The notes beneath the pieces were generated by a model that had not been told where the DNA came from, ran no database searches, and saw only the letters and a list, made by a program, of their open reading frames with translations. DNA of 64,000 nucleotides from Paramarasmius palmivorus (Eukaryota; Basidiomycota; Agaricomycetes; Agaricales; Marasmiaceae). Below, piece after piece: positions 36,560-48,623 of this stretch. The translations under genes were made by a program, and so were the position numbers. The DNA lies in NCBI GenBank assembly GCA_037176845.1, contig JAYKXP010000128.1, positions 62,001 to 126,000 on the forward strand, in the 5' to 3' direction. The stretch's first letter is position 1, and the number at the start of each line of letters is the position of its first letter.

Positions 36560-39277
36560 AACGTACCGAAGGCAGGAACATTCCCAGATCAAATCAACAC
36601 GCGGATGATTCCTTCTTCCTTCCCCTAATCAATGCACCATCAACCAAAGCGTTCGTATACTGATGTTTCACATACACGTACCGCAGCCTTATCAGCCAGC
36701 GAACCCGATGTCCAGCCAGAATACTCAAAGCCCAACCTAATCCCCAGACGGCAGCTCTATCGGCGGCATTGTATCTTCAATCTCCCAATGGACAAGATAG
36801 TAGTTCCTTTGACGGCGACCGCGTGCTGGACTGGAGCCTCCCAAAGAACAGGAGTGTCTATTCAGAATTCGGAATACGAAGATAACGAGTGCTGGGGAAC
36901 ATGGGTGAGAAGCGAAGAACCGTCTATTGTGAGGAACAATCAGCCTTGAGGCGGAAGGCTGTACACGTGCGGCAAGAACGATGCCTCGAGGCCGCTTCTT
37001 GTTATCGCGTCATTTACAGACGCCAACGAAACGCAGCTATGGCCTCTGCGTTTAGAGTACATTGCGAAGCACCAGGATTGGAGATTGCTGAAGGCATAGA
37101 GAACGACCGGAAAGATGGATGATTCGAATGAAAGACTATTCTCAGGTATCCGTGCCGCTTGAGAGTCGGTGATCGCAGATACAACTTGTGTCTGAGCCTT
37201 CGAGTTTGCGATCCAAATACAGGAAGGTGCTGGGGCTAGTTCAAGACAAAGGAGTCATGTCTGCGTGGGATGTATCCCTGTAAGACGTAGGTGGTCAGCA
37301 GGGTTTTCTAATGTTTATTGGCTTGACATACATTACTTTTCAAATGACAACCCCGTCGAACCAGATAACCATTAAGCTCCACCTGAATATCCATAATGAG
37401 AAGGGTGAGCTATCGAGAGGTACACGGTTTGTTCCCAGACCAGCAGAGTGCATGATCATAAAACAATGGCTGGGAAAGTAGCTGAAGCGTACCCAGAGAC
37501 ACGGTTTGAAGGCCAGGTGAGGACGCTCGGGCTCAGATCATGACCGTTCTGGCTTTGGACGAGTACTATGAACAAAAGAACATCTATCAGCAAAAGCTTA
37601 AAAACATAGGATTAGTACCCACTGAACACATATGTCCCTTTCCCAGCGCGGCTCCATAATAGAACACAGATACCATCTTGCAAGTCAGGCGGTGATCTTT
37701 GACCTGTGATCGAGAGCTTGAGATACGCTACCTAGTCGAAATCCATTGGTACACCTCGTCAAAGGTAGAATAGAGTACCAAGTCGTTCGCGGGTCGAATG
37801 ACGTGCTATGCCGTCCGCAGGGTCGACTATAGGATGAATGCACGTGATACGAAAACGGAGAAGAAGGGATTTGTTGAGATTGAATGCCGGTACTGGAGGT
37901 TTCCATGAACGGCTAGGCTCCGGATGTTCCGTAGTAGACATCCTCGTGCGTTTGCTTGGGCTGAATAATGGGTTGGGAATGTGGCATGATGCGGTGGGCA
38001 TGGAATACACCGAACCATGGCTGTGTACACCAGCGATAGCCCAAAGAAGACCGAGGGTACATTGGCAACATTGATAGTTGCTCTCGCTGCTCGAGTATCG
38101 ACACCCTGGGCGACCACCATGAAAACAAAGAAACCAGCCAGCGAATGCTGTGTTCTCGTTTTCGGAGAGGTTACAGGGATAGTTTTGGGGTATATCCACA
38201 CTTTCTATCCATAGGGACACCGGCAGCTTTGCGAGACCGTGAAATGGGTGTAGCTGAAAGCTCAATGGCAACAAAATGACTGGCTCATAACCGCTATTCC
38301 CGCTTCCTGCGAAACATCGCCTGAACCCACGCCGGTCACGTCGGTAAAGCACTCGCTGAACGTTACGAGGTTGATGAACGCCTAGGTGGCGACTTGGGAC
38401 TTTGGAGCCCAGTCTCAAGGTCGAGATTTGAGGGAAGGGATGGGGAGGTGAGGTTGTAGGAGTTCCGGGAGTCAGCAAGCCAAGACTTGGCTGTTGCGCT
38501 CGTTGTCGGGGTTTATCATATGGATCTGGGACTATATGCTTTCTGGGTTCCTTGGTGGAACTGGAAACATAGGGTTCTTCTTTTCGGTGCTGTATATGAT
38601 AAGGTGTCAGAAAAACGCGTTGAAAAGAGGGAGAAAAAGGGGAGACTGCTCACCTAAGTCTGAAACGCGATTTCTGACCAAACACTATACTCCAGACCCT
38701 TCCCGCGCTCAATAACCCTCTCATCGTCACCCAGCGGAGACCGGGGGCTTATTTATGCCTGGATAGAATACGCGAGGCAGGTTTCATCGGGACGAAGGGG
38801 GCAGAAAGGCGATTGGTGTAGCGATGGCTTGCCGGATGCAGCTGAGAAGGTGGCGGATAAGCTGTGTGCGAGAAGAGGAGTGGAGGAGGAGGAGGAGTAA
38901 GAGGAGAACGGAGTGAACATGTTTTAGCGGAATCCTGAGTGCTAGCAATGGATGTGCAGAGTAGCCTAAGCTCGGTGTGTGAAGGAGGATATGGAACGTG
39001 TTGAGTGTCTGGGAGCGTCTTGGAAAGAGGATAAAGCATCATCGAGGGCGCAGACATCCAGCTGTAGGTGTTCTTGGGTTGGAAGAGATGTAAGGAACAC
39101 GAAAAACGTTGAGCAAAAACGGCGTACATACCTTATTCCGAAAGTGGACTTTTCGAGCCTCGGTTCAATTCTTCTGAGATACTGGAAAGTATATTAGCAC
39201 TAAAAAAAAGAGGAACATGTAATGGTTGAGCGTACCGGTATAGACTTGCAAAGAGCGAGCAAAGAGACCTGACGCAT

Positions 39278-39340
39278 GATGGTAGTTTTGAGCAAAGATC
39301 AAGTGCCGGCGGCAAAAGCACTTCCACATTGACCACCATC
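39278..39340 (-). repeat. alpha6: imperfect palindrome
   Basis: On the minus strand: GATGGTGGTCAATGTGGAAG, then TTGCCGCCGGCACTTGA, then CTCAAAACTACCATCATG. Confidence 0.75.
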
Positions 39341-39344
39341 TGGG

Positions 39345-40684
39345 ATCACAATTCGCTCTTGAGCTCGAGCAGCTTGAGCCTTTTCTCTAATGGCATTGAT
39401 TCATTCTATACCTCACCGCGTTTCTGAAACGTCCTTGACAATAAACATTCACTAGAAGTCGTCTCAACCTGCAATGCTTCTCTCCATCCTGCCAAGACGA
39501 AGCCGTGAATGCTCAGAGTATCCGGGATGCACCAAAGAGAAAGGAAAGACTACGCAGGACTATTTCTAAACCCTCAAAGGTGCGTTACCCGACCCTTGTC
39601 TTTAAAACGTTGGCCTCACAGCATTGTAGTTCACCTAGGCCTCGGGTTCTCGATACCTCAAAAGGAACGTCAAGCGAGCAATCGAAAGCTCTGTCTCCAA
39701 TTTCATCGTCACCACCTCAATCATATTAGTATCGAACGAAAGAGCTTGGTAAAAGGTCATTCCCTGATCCACGATGTGTTACCAAGCGAATAGGCATGGC
39801 CATCGACGGCACTCTACTAGTAGCAAGACATAGACCGCTATGAACATAGCAAGGATATCAGAGCCGCATTTCTTCCAATCTTCACTCTTTCGTACGTCCT
39901 TCTAGCCTCTATGTTCGCCTTGAAGTGTCTACCACAAACGAATCTACCAGGATACAATGCAAGTTACACATGAACCCAGATACGCAAGGTAAATGGCTCA
40001 AGAGACCGATTTTCCAAGCCTGACACTTTGCGCGCCAACGCGTCTATGGTATCGCGCCCACCGTGTAATGAATGGAAACTGTACCTCAAGACCGAGAAGG
40101 TGCGTTTCCAGGTCCTAACGTGAAGGTTTCTATTCTCATATCTGTGCGCTCAGGAATCTAGAATTCCTGCCCATGGTTCCCAGATCTTAAACGAAGGAGG
40201 TTCATCTCCATGAGCGTAGCTGTCGATCTTCAAGAATAGTGTATCTCGCCACTCCTTCCTAATGTCGTGTCATGTACAATCCGGATACCTGCTGCAGGCG
40301 TAGTGTTCCTTGGTGCATGAGGGGGTTGGTAACGTTGGGAATAGGAAATTAAACGTAGATTATAGAATTCATGTCCGTATACGTTGAAGCTATGGTGCAA
40401 CACGAAGCTTTAACGCTACTAGATGCGTTTACCGACCTCAAACCGTCATGCGAATCGCAGGCTTTTGGTCTGTCTGAATGCTCACCATTTTTCCGAGTAT
40501 GAGAATCAGAGATGAGTACAAACTCGCCCGAGAGACTGAGGTTAAACGATTACAATTTGAATTAATCGGACTGGAGGATGCAGAGAAGCGTAAACAACTA
40601 ATTATAAGCAACTGATATAAAGTAAAACGTCCATTATGGGTATCTTCTACAAGGGTATCGTATGTCAGAATTGGTATCAGGCTA
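39345..40684. other. Single-copy stretch, no gene supported
   Basis: The similarity to U1 stops just beyond alpha6. Nothing here matches the repeat units that I could find. The short frames (39,505-39,793 plus; 40,731-40,438 minus) have no recognisable content. The last 250 bases should hold the 3' untranslated region of gene E. Confidence 0.4.
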
Positions 40685-42224
40685 CTAAAAGAAACAACGT
40701 CCATGATCATCAAAAACCAAATCAAACGCAACTCTTTCTACAACTTCATCCCTCTCCGTCCCCAAATCCAATCCTACATCTGCCTTTTCCCTGTTCAAAG
40801 CTCTCCTAGGTGGCGTTGGCGGCGTAAGCCTGATAGTCGGAACCTTGATAGGTTTGCTGGGTTCAGAAGGTGTCGCAAGGGCTTTCGAGAATAGCCGGCG
40901 TTTGCTGGTAGTGGTACGCGAACGCTTCTTGTAATTGTTATCCTCATTTTCCTTGTCGTTCTTCGTTTCCTGTCGGCGGTTTTGTTGTGCTTTGCGCTTC
41001 TCGACAATAGCACGAAGCATAGACGACATCGACGGCGAAGGTTGTTTTGGTCGAGATAGGTGAGGTCGTCTTGAATAGTAGGTATCGTCGTCCTCGGAGT
41101 CTGATTCGAAGACACTTTTCAGGGTCTCCTCAGGCTCGCATTCCTCGATGGGTTCTTCGACGACGGGTGGTAGTGAGAGAGCCGACGAAGGGGAAAGATA
41201 TTGTGAATGCGAGTGTTCGTGATGTGCGGTACAATCGTTGGTTTGCACTTCGTTATCCAATCCGGAGACGCTTGTTTGAATCTCGGTGGGCAGGATGGAG
41301 CTATAACCAAAGGATAATGAGACTACGGGCTCGTCCTTTTTGCACGCAGATCGACCCAGAAGCTCATCTGCGAGAGTTACAGGTGTGTCATCCTCGGTTT
41401 CATCATCGTCGATGACAAAAGTTGTATCAGCGTCGTCGTAGTCGAGTTCTTCGACGCATTCAGCTGCCATATCCATGAACGAAGGCGAGGAGACGACGGC
41501 CGGTTCGTAGGACTCGTAATGCGCGTATTCTGCAATTTGCGGTAATGATGGAGCAGTAACGATGATGTCGGGAACGTTGGCGGTGTTTTCGGGCATGGAG
41601 TCGTATGAGGTATCGAAATCGAAGATATATGGGTCATCTTCGAAAGTGTCGACGAGTGGTGTGAAGCCTGAACGGAAGGGTGCTGGCGAAGCGAAGTCTG
41701 TGATGAGGTCGCATAGGTTGGCAGCCCAGACCTCGAAGGAAGAGGATACGACTAGGCCAGGCTCTAGGACGCGTTCACCTCCGGCGAATTCTTCGATTAG
41801 ATCACACAGTGAGGCGGCCCAACCTTCGAACGATGAGGAAGCGATGAGGCCGGATTCTGGGTGCTGAATCGTCTTGGGAGACATCGAGTCGGGCGTCGCT
41901 GACAGCATGGCCTCTGACCCAGCGTTGGGTTCGACAGCGGCGTGCACGCGAATGAGACGGCTGAAGGTGTCTTGAAGAGCCAGGTGTGCTATAGTTTGCG
42001 TCTGAGCTTGGGCGACAGCGGCCTGAAGAACTGAAGTCAGCCCCTAAAATCTGAGACAACGACGACGAGCAACTTACCTCGACGTCGACGGGGCGGCGAG
42101 AGGCCATAGAGGCTCTCAGCCTGTATAAAACAAGGCCAGAGAGCGCGAAGAAGGTAATGATGGCAGTGGTAACGAGAACGATTTTGAGACCGAGGGTTGC
42201 GGGGGCGTAGGCGAAAGGGGTCAT
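40685..42224 (-). CDS. Two-exon gene E: single-pass membrane protein with acidic low-complexity tail
   Basis: Exons 42,224-42,078 and 42,022-40,685 are joined across a 55-base phase-0 intron (GTAAGT...TTCTTCAG), giving 494 residues. Exon 1 encodes a short N-terminus and one hydrophobic helix (LVTTAIITFFALSGLVLY, about residues 17-34) followed by RLRASMASRR, the positive-inside pattern of a signal anchor. Residues about 105-165 hold two copies of a motif G-L-x2-S-S-S-F-E-x-W-A-A-x-L-C-D-L-I. The middle is Asp/Glu/Ser-rich. Near residues 360-450 are a basic segment (VEKRKAQQNRRQ), KKRSRTT and a TPPTPPRR stretch. The end reads VAFDLVFDDHGRCFF. It lies in the only clearly single-copy part of the window and has a TATA box. 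I do not recognise a family and assign no function. Confidence 0.82.
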
Positions 42225-42288
42225 TTTTGCTCGGATGGTGGGGGTTCTGAGTCAAGATGTGAGTACAGGGCAAGAATGGAAAGCATGG

Positions 42289-42296
42289 TTTATATA
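42289..42296 (-). promoter_or_regulatory. TATA box of gene E
   Basis: TATATAAA on the minus strand lies 65 bases upstream of the ATG at 42,224. The start context is GAGCAAAAATGACC, with A at -3, which supports that start. Confidence 0.55.
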
Positions 42297-42299
42297 CCT

Positions 42300-44500
42300 T
42301 TCGATCGTGTTAGGCATTGTTTGGCTAGGAATGCAGAAAATAGTAAAACAAAGCTGAGTTTATTGAGATCCTGCATTTTATTTATTAAATATTCAATGCG
42401 AATCAATTAGAGGGTTACCTTTACTGGAATTGCACCGAACAAGGGTGGCGAAGAGACCGGCCATTTGCGTGGAAGGTGCATCTGGAGTTTGCGGTATAAT
42501 GAGCACAGAATCTTCAGTGAGATGATATATATAAACTCACCAAGTCCCAGCGTAGCCACAATGACGTGATGAACCTCAGAACCTTGACAAAGCCTTGATA
42601 GGAATTGAAGTTTTGCTGCGTCTGACGGATTTGTCCCGCTCCGGCACTGGTGCTCGGATAAGATGAGCTGACGGTCCTTAGTGTATATCGAGCATAGTGT
42701 GACCATCAATCACGCCCGTGTTCGGCAAAAGACACGCAGACAGGTGCAACCTTGAACCTATTGACGAGGAGACGGTCAGTTAGCAACAATAGTATACGTA
42801 GAGATGGCCAACACCTCGTACCGTCGCGGACTTGTCACTTTGACCATCCCAACCCTTGCTAACTGACACCAACCCTGTCACAGCGCAAACCTTGTGGTCC
42901 TTTTTTGGTATTTCGATCGAGGAAATGTCTTCCGTAGCTAGCACCGTTAAGCTGGTTCTCGATGCTGACCGACGTGGAATGGAGCGCGTTGAAAAGCTCG
43001 GAACAAGTCTTGACCGAACATTGAACATCCGATCGAAAACCCTAGATCTGGTTATCTTCCAGAACTGCCATACGAAGCTAGAAGAAAATAAGAGCTCAGA
43101 ACAAAATTTCCTGCGGAGGAATACAGAGAAAAACGCGAAAAAAAAACCAAACTGAAACTTACACGGTGACATTCTGAGCTCGTGCCTTGCCATCTCGCGT
43201 CTCAACCTTTTTCACAGCAGGTCGTTGTTGGTGATCTCAGCATGGCCCTGCCTGCGAGCCCTTCCCTCTCAGAGACCGGGGATTGTGGTTGAGTTGCAGG
43301 AACTGGGACGTTTGTGGGGACGTCGGTGATGAAAAAGCAAGACCGTGACCGTGACGCCCAAGTGACGCCGGTGTTACAGGGTGTTACTCCCACCGTGTTC
43401 TTCTCACAAGATCTCAAGTTCAGGCTCCTAGAGTACAAATATCAAGCGATCAAATTCAAGAGTGAGTCTTTAATCACTCTAAGCGCATCAAGGACGCCAT
43501 TGAGAGTCTACTATACAGCATGTCCTCTCACTGGCACAACCTCTTCCGAATGAAGTTGGAATGAAGACTCAGATATTTCATTCGCTCTATTGTTTACGAC
43601 TTTCTTGTGCCTCGAAAGATTATCTGGAGATTCAGAGATCGTGTGGTTTTGACGTTCCGCTGGTGTTGACTATCGTTGTTTCTACTAGCAGGAAGACCAC
43701 CAAGAAAAAGAATCACGCCTATAATACTGTATCCCTCACTAGACCACCTTGCATGAAAACTGACTCCGTAGGCGAAACGACGGGCCCATTCGACTGACAG
43801 CCCTCCGCCTGTCCTAGACCATTTGGCTGTGCTGTTCGCTTCTTCAAATCGGTTCTGGTCTACAGTGTTCATGGTTCCTTTTACGCTATACATAACACTG
43901 CTTATTCGGTCGCCCGGTAGAACATATTGGGACATGTTCACGATGATATATGTACGAGCCATTACATAGTCTCATGTCCACTATCCCACGAATTACAACT
44001 GTTTGATAGATAAAAACGTTCTCTTTCGTCCGGTAACGGTACGGTAAACTAGGTCATGAACGGAACCAATGCATATGGAGGTGACTAGTGCTGTCTATTG
44101 TGTCCCTTCATCTCTTCTCCGTTCCCTAGTCTATCTCCTCGCAAGGAACTAGGACCAATGTGCCAGCATTAACAATCCCCGATCTTCTTGACCTGCCCGG
44201 GTGGCTAGTCCTGTCCTGCGAAAGGCGACAGAATGTTCTGACCAACATTCTTGAAAGCATGCAAAGGTCGATCTTGGTCAGTGCTGGTCCCGCAAATGGC
44301 GAAGGGATGGCGAGCAAAGACCTCGATGCCCCGTGAACGGTGATTCCGGTGATAAGATACTTTCAACACAGCCGGTTCCGGCATCTTCTCCAGCTAACGA
44401 AAACCCTTCAGCGACACCATAGCCCATCTCTATCTGGACGAGGTCTGAAGATACCAGAATCAGATCACGAAATGTCCGAGTAGGAGAAAACTAGTACGAA
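42300..44500. other. Single-copy stretch upstream of gene E, no gene assigned
   Basis: Several frames are open for 80-140 codons. The most protein-like is 42,856-43,155 on the plus strand (VKLVLDADRRGMERVEKLG, then a charged end). The minus frame 43,962-43,594 has one hydrophobic patch (IIGVILFLGGL). Minus 42,709-42,407 contains a credible intron (GTGAGTTTATATATATC... to ACTCCAG at 42,513). None can be joined into a convincing gene by eye. A short gene between 42.4 and 43.5 kb cannot be excluded. Confidence 0.3.
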
Positions 44501-44694
44501 CCTCGAATATCACTGATCACCACGTAAGCTCCCTGTTTCCATCTCTGGTAGTACTGCCATCAAGGTATGAAGCGTGACGTCCATCTTCCAAGCCATGATC
44601 AACAGAACCGCCACTTTGAGTCCAGATCCACCGATGAGCAACCATCACCATCGAGCTTCGTAAACTCGAGCGCTTGAGCACCCATGCCCGTGAG

Positions 44695-45591
44695 TTAGGA
44701 AAGGTCGTTTATTGAGGGGTACATGCCAGTGGCTCCTTGCGATTCCAGCATTGACGAAACAATATCAATGACAGAAGATGCTCTAGGTAGCGGCGTGATG
44801 TACTTTCGAGGTGCCGGGATACCAGAGAGCTGCTTAAGCTCCAGCTGGCCCGAATTCTGAATGTTCCGACTTTGAGTCAAGTTCGCTGGGTACTGAGGAC
44901 AAAAGGATATCAATATCAGCGGAAGAAACGCAAGAACAACACCCACCGGACATGCCGTCAACATTCCCAGCCCCACTACGATAGCTTCACAAGCCTCCTC
45001 CGGATACGCCAGATCACCCGAGGGTGAGTCTGGAGAGCTTGAGATACACAAGCTAGACGAACTCGTCTGGTGCATCCCAATATCAAGGGTAGAACGAGGC
45101 ATTGGGCCTTTTTTTGGCGCTGACTGCAGTATGATGCGACATGCCGCTGACGATAGAAGAAGGGGAGCTGAAGATGCGTTTGGATGCCGGTATGAAAGGA
45201 TTTCCATGAGCACCGATTCGCAGCTCCTCGACTTTGAGAAACCGTTATCAAACTGGTGTTTCCTGGGCAAACACTCCAAGTCGAGGTATCCGAGATGCGG
45301 TGAGAGAGCTGAGGTATCGGTAATTGGAATGGTGAATTTCGCAGTTGGTGGGTGATAGGCCGATTTGCTCGAACTAAGGGAGCCAGAGTAGATGTAACCT
45401 ATAACGAAGTAACCACCATGAAATAGGAAGAACTCCAGCCGGTCAAGTTTCCTAGTCACAAGATTCGGACATCGAAGCGCATTACCGCCTGCTGTGACTT
45501 GGAAACCTTGCCCAAGCCGTACACCCACGCCGGCATCGGTATGACTACGGAATGTTCCCAGCTTGATGAACACCTGGTTGACTGCTCGCAA
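44695..45591 (-). pseudogene. 298-codon frame in U7, longest open stretch in any unit copy
   Basis: The frame starts MRAVNQVFIKLG and ends SINDLS. It covers the exons that follow the CT-rich exon. One hydrophobic segment (VVGLGMLTACPVGVVLAFLP, about residues 205-224) is strong enough for a membrane helix, and FLFHGGYFVIGYIY near residue 55 is a weaker one. It has no spliced upstream exon in frame, and the matching parts of U1, U6 and U8 are interrupted. It may be a decayed copy still open by chance, or the least damaged representative of the ancestral protein. Confidence 0.35.
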
Positions 45592-46493
45592 CTTAGGTAT
45601 TCAAACTGGACGTCAGGAGCTTAGGGATGGAGTAGGAAAATGAGGGGGTGTAGGATCGGGAAACGAATAGAATGTTCTTGACAATTGCGGCTTTTGTCGG
45701 AATGTAGTATGGAGGTTTTGGATGACAGGTGTTCGTTTGACTGGAGGAAAAGGTAACGGTCGTTGATCCTGTTCAGAAACGACCGCTTGAAGACTAGAGC
45801 CCTTCTCGGCGCTGCGGAATGAACGATATCAGGAAAACACGTTGAAAAGGTCAAACAAGGGAAGCTGCTGACCTGTATCATTGGAACGCAAATCCTAAAC
45901 AAGCCCAATAGCTCTCATACACCACTCTTGAGCACCGAAAACTTCTCATCTCCACACAATACACCCCAGGAACTCGTTCCCGTATTGATGAAATACGCGA
46001 GGCAGGCTCGGTCGGGACAAAGGGAGCGGAAAGGCATTTGGCGTGGAATGGTGTTGTGGAATCCAGGAAGGCGCTGGACCACCTGTATGAAAGAGATCTC
46101 GGAGATGGAAGTGGCGAGGCGGAATCTTGAGCGAGTAATGGATGTGCGGAGTAGCCTAGGCTAGGATGTCGAGCCTATGTGGGTGATATTGGAGCGGAGA
46201 GTTTGGGATCGGTGTTGGGAGCCATCTTTGAGAAGGAGGTATCGTATTTCCAAAGGTGCAAGGATTGATATTGAGTCGCAGGTACACTTGGGTAGGAAAA
46301 AGTATGAGGAAAGAAACAGAGCAAAAACAGCGTAGTGCATACCTTATGCCAAAAGTCAACGTGCCGTGGCTTGGGTTATTCCATTCTGCTGGTCTACTAG
46401 AGGTATGTTAGCACTCAAAAGATGAACATGCAAGGGTCGAGCATACCATCATAGACCTGCAAAGAGAGCAAAGAGGCAAAAGGCGATCAAACA

Positions 46494-46564
46494 ATGGTGG
46501 TCGTTTTGAGGAAGGTCAATTGCCGGCGGCAAAAGCTCTTCCACGTTCCACATTGACCACCATC
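46494..46564 (-). repeat. alpha7: imperfect palindrome
   Basis: On the minus strand: GATGGTGGTCAATGTGGAAC, then TTGCCGCCGGCAATTGACC, then CAAAACGACCACCATTG. Both arms are nearly complete. Confidence 0.8.
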
Positions 46565-46769
46565 ATCATTGGAAGCTCTCATCTCAGGTATATCTTCCTT
46601 ATACCCTTGGTAAGGTAGCACGCGATTGACTCATCTATCAAAGCAGAACTACGCGTCCTCTTTCGCCGGTGCTCAAAACAACGATCTCGCCCGCAGAGTG
46701 TTCAAAGACAGGTGCGTTTTCAAATCTTGGAGGCTTCAACCAAGCCTCAGCTGATTCCAAGCTCTCATA

Positions 46770-48200
46770 GCCTCAATATCTCTTCCGCCTTGAAGCCTCA
46801 CAACATGCCCTGATCATGCTTGAAGCATGGGGGTCTCGAAAGGTCAAAATCAACGATACCTCACGGTACATAATAGCATCCCGCGAGCATGGATTACAAA
46901 CGCGAAACCATGACTAGACTATAAACACCCTCATTGTGACTTTCTACGTGAGTATCAGTTCTGTTGGAATAAAAGGAAGGAATCTTAGCTTTGAATAGAC
47001 GTGTGGTACCGGTGGTAGAGCTCACCGCCAGGCCGCGCTTTGTGTTTTCTCACAATCACCAATACCTCGACCTCAAAACATCGCCCTTCGTTGACTCAAG
47101 GTGTACATAGGCTAAAAAGGTCTCTTGCTCTGAATGAGCCTGGGGAATGCCTGACGACGCATCAATAGGCTGCAAGAGATTGCACCATTCTGCAGATAAT
47201 GGTACGGGTTATCTTGTTATCCGAATGCAGACCCAAAAGCTAACGGTGCTTTCCTCCTTTCAAGCCCACACGAAAAGGAAGATTGAGTTCATGAAATCGA
47301 AACCTCGCAGTCGGAGATTCCATGGCGATCACCTACCCCAGCCTCATTCTCTCGAAGGTTCTCAAACAAACAACTAGGTGTCGCTTTTTTGTGCGGACGC
47401 ATTCGGAGGCACTGTCGCTATTGGGCGGCACCGTACCGTAACTCTCTATAGCGTACAGCACCTCGCACCGCCATCGAGACGTCCTTCTCGGTCACAAGTT
47501 GTGTATTCTTCGTGGCACTCGCAAAGCCATGCAGGCTCACGATGGCACCGCTCCCTTTCAACTACGTCCGAGAAAGCCGGATCCCATTTTCAGTGGACAC
47601 AGCTTCTGTATATCAAGACCCGGCTGTTTGGGTAGAGAGAAAAACGCACGGATCAGTTGCTTCGATATCTTTATCAGGCACGTCGCATTCTTTACTATCG
47701 ATTACCTGCTGACGGTTCATACAGTTACAAAGAACTCCAAGCGAACTAGTATCAGGTACGTACTAGTCCCCTCGATAGGTCTCGGTGATTACGCCGACCT
47801 TAGCGAAAACGTCAAGTGCACATCCACCATCCAGTTCACTTCCGGCGTACTTCTACCAATGTCAAAACTACCCAGACCAACTTCGGTATCCTGAAGGCCA
47901 CAGTGCTCGTCTTGAATAGGATCAACACCATTTACAAAGACGGACGTCGTGCAGATCAGGAATCGAAGAAGCACCCTTCTCAACCAACTCGGTTCGGTCA
48001 TGCCCCTGAAGCTATACGACTGCCTACTTGCTTCTCTGCTCAAAATCCTGTTGGCAGCTCCGTTATCCTGTGATTCCAGTGGCCTACCTTTTCAACACGA
48101 GTTCAAGCTCGAGCAAATAGGATTCTTTCGTGCGTCATCTACGTTTCCAGCATTCGCGTAAATCACTCGCCAACTTTATGCACTCTCTAGGTCGACCAAG
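46770..48200. other. No gene recognised
   Basis: Overlapping short frames occur on both strands. The minus frame 48,043-47,789 (DPIQDEHCGLQDTEVGLG within it) and the plus frame 47,499-47,894 overlap without a credible start or splice partner. No clear similarity to the repeat units was found. Confidence 0.3.
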
Positions 48201-48540
48201 CCCGACTCGAACATCGCGTGCACCCCGTCAAGAACGATCTAGACCGACCAAAACACCAGCGTAGTATGTGCGTGCTCTCGGATGTTATAGAACGGTACAT
48301 CACTGATGTTCTTTCATCTTTCTCTTTGCTAATAGAAAGCCTTCTTTATTCTCTAGGGCCAATAGAACACGCTGCTTGGCCCAGAAACTACGGGCTAACA
48401 CAACCTGCGCCTGGAACCAGCTCAGAATATATTGACGGTGCTCATTTCTCTGAGTTAATGTCTGTGTCTGTGTTTCTCATATGTTTCCTTTGCGCCAAAG
48501 CTAACACCCCTGACAGTCTAGTACCTTGATACCATACATT
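48200..48540 (+). pseudogene. Remnant of a gene convergent with gene C
   Basis: On the plus strand an intron-like end GCTAACACCCCTGACAG at 48,500-48,516 is followed by TCTAGTACCTTGATACC. This matches GCTAACACTCCTGACAG|TCTAATAACTT 3' of gene D. The upstream exon is much more decayed than at gene D. No intact frame. Confidence 0.4.
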
Positions 48541-48623
48541 GCAATCACTATGAACATACAGATTATACAGAGCATGTATACTACTGGCTGACTGGCATAA
48601 TACAAACATCCTGATCTAACAAC

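Larger units (their letters stand above)
36250..39345 (-). pseudogene. U6: decayed repeat unit, inverted near-copy of U1
   Basis: The minus strand from 39,345 to 36,300 follows bases 2340-6300 of U1 block by block, with very high identity in the CT-rich exon (for example CGATGATGCTTTATCCTC in both). The family intron is at 38,653-38,590. U6 is shorter than U1 by about 0.8 kb between the counterparts of 4960 and 6040. The open frames at 38,478-37,759 (239 codons) and 38,201-37,827 overlap in different frames and neither spans the block, so both are remnants. The second keeps the hydrophobic FFVFMVVAQGVDT segment. Confidence 0.65.
44500..46770 (-). pseudogene. U7: decayed repeat unit after gene C
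   Basis: Read minus from 46,770, GTGCGTTTTCAAATCTTGGAG recalls the GTGCGTTTTTACGGTCTTC-type blocks of U4 and U8, but in the opposite sense relative to alpha. Alpha7 (46,494-46,564), the CT-rich exon and the family intron (45,872-45,812) follow. After the intron there is a 298-codon frame. Similarity fades near 44,500, where the single-copy island begins. Confidence 0.55.

Noticed and set aside
42856..43155. Plus-strand frame containing VKLVLDADRRGMERVEKLG as a separate gene.
   Set aside because: Protein-like, but without a convincing start, splice partner or downstream continuation; listed only within the region note.
43594..43962. Minus-strand 122-codon frame.
   Set aside because: No recognisable domain and no splice context; could be chance.
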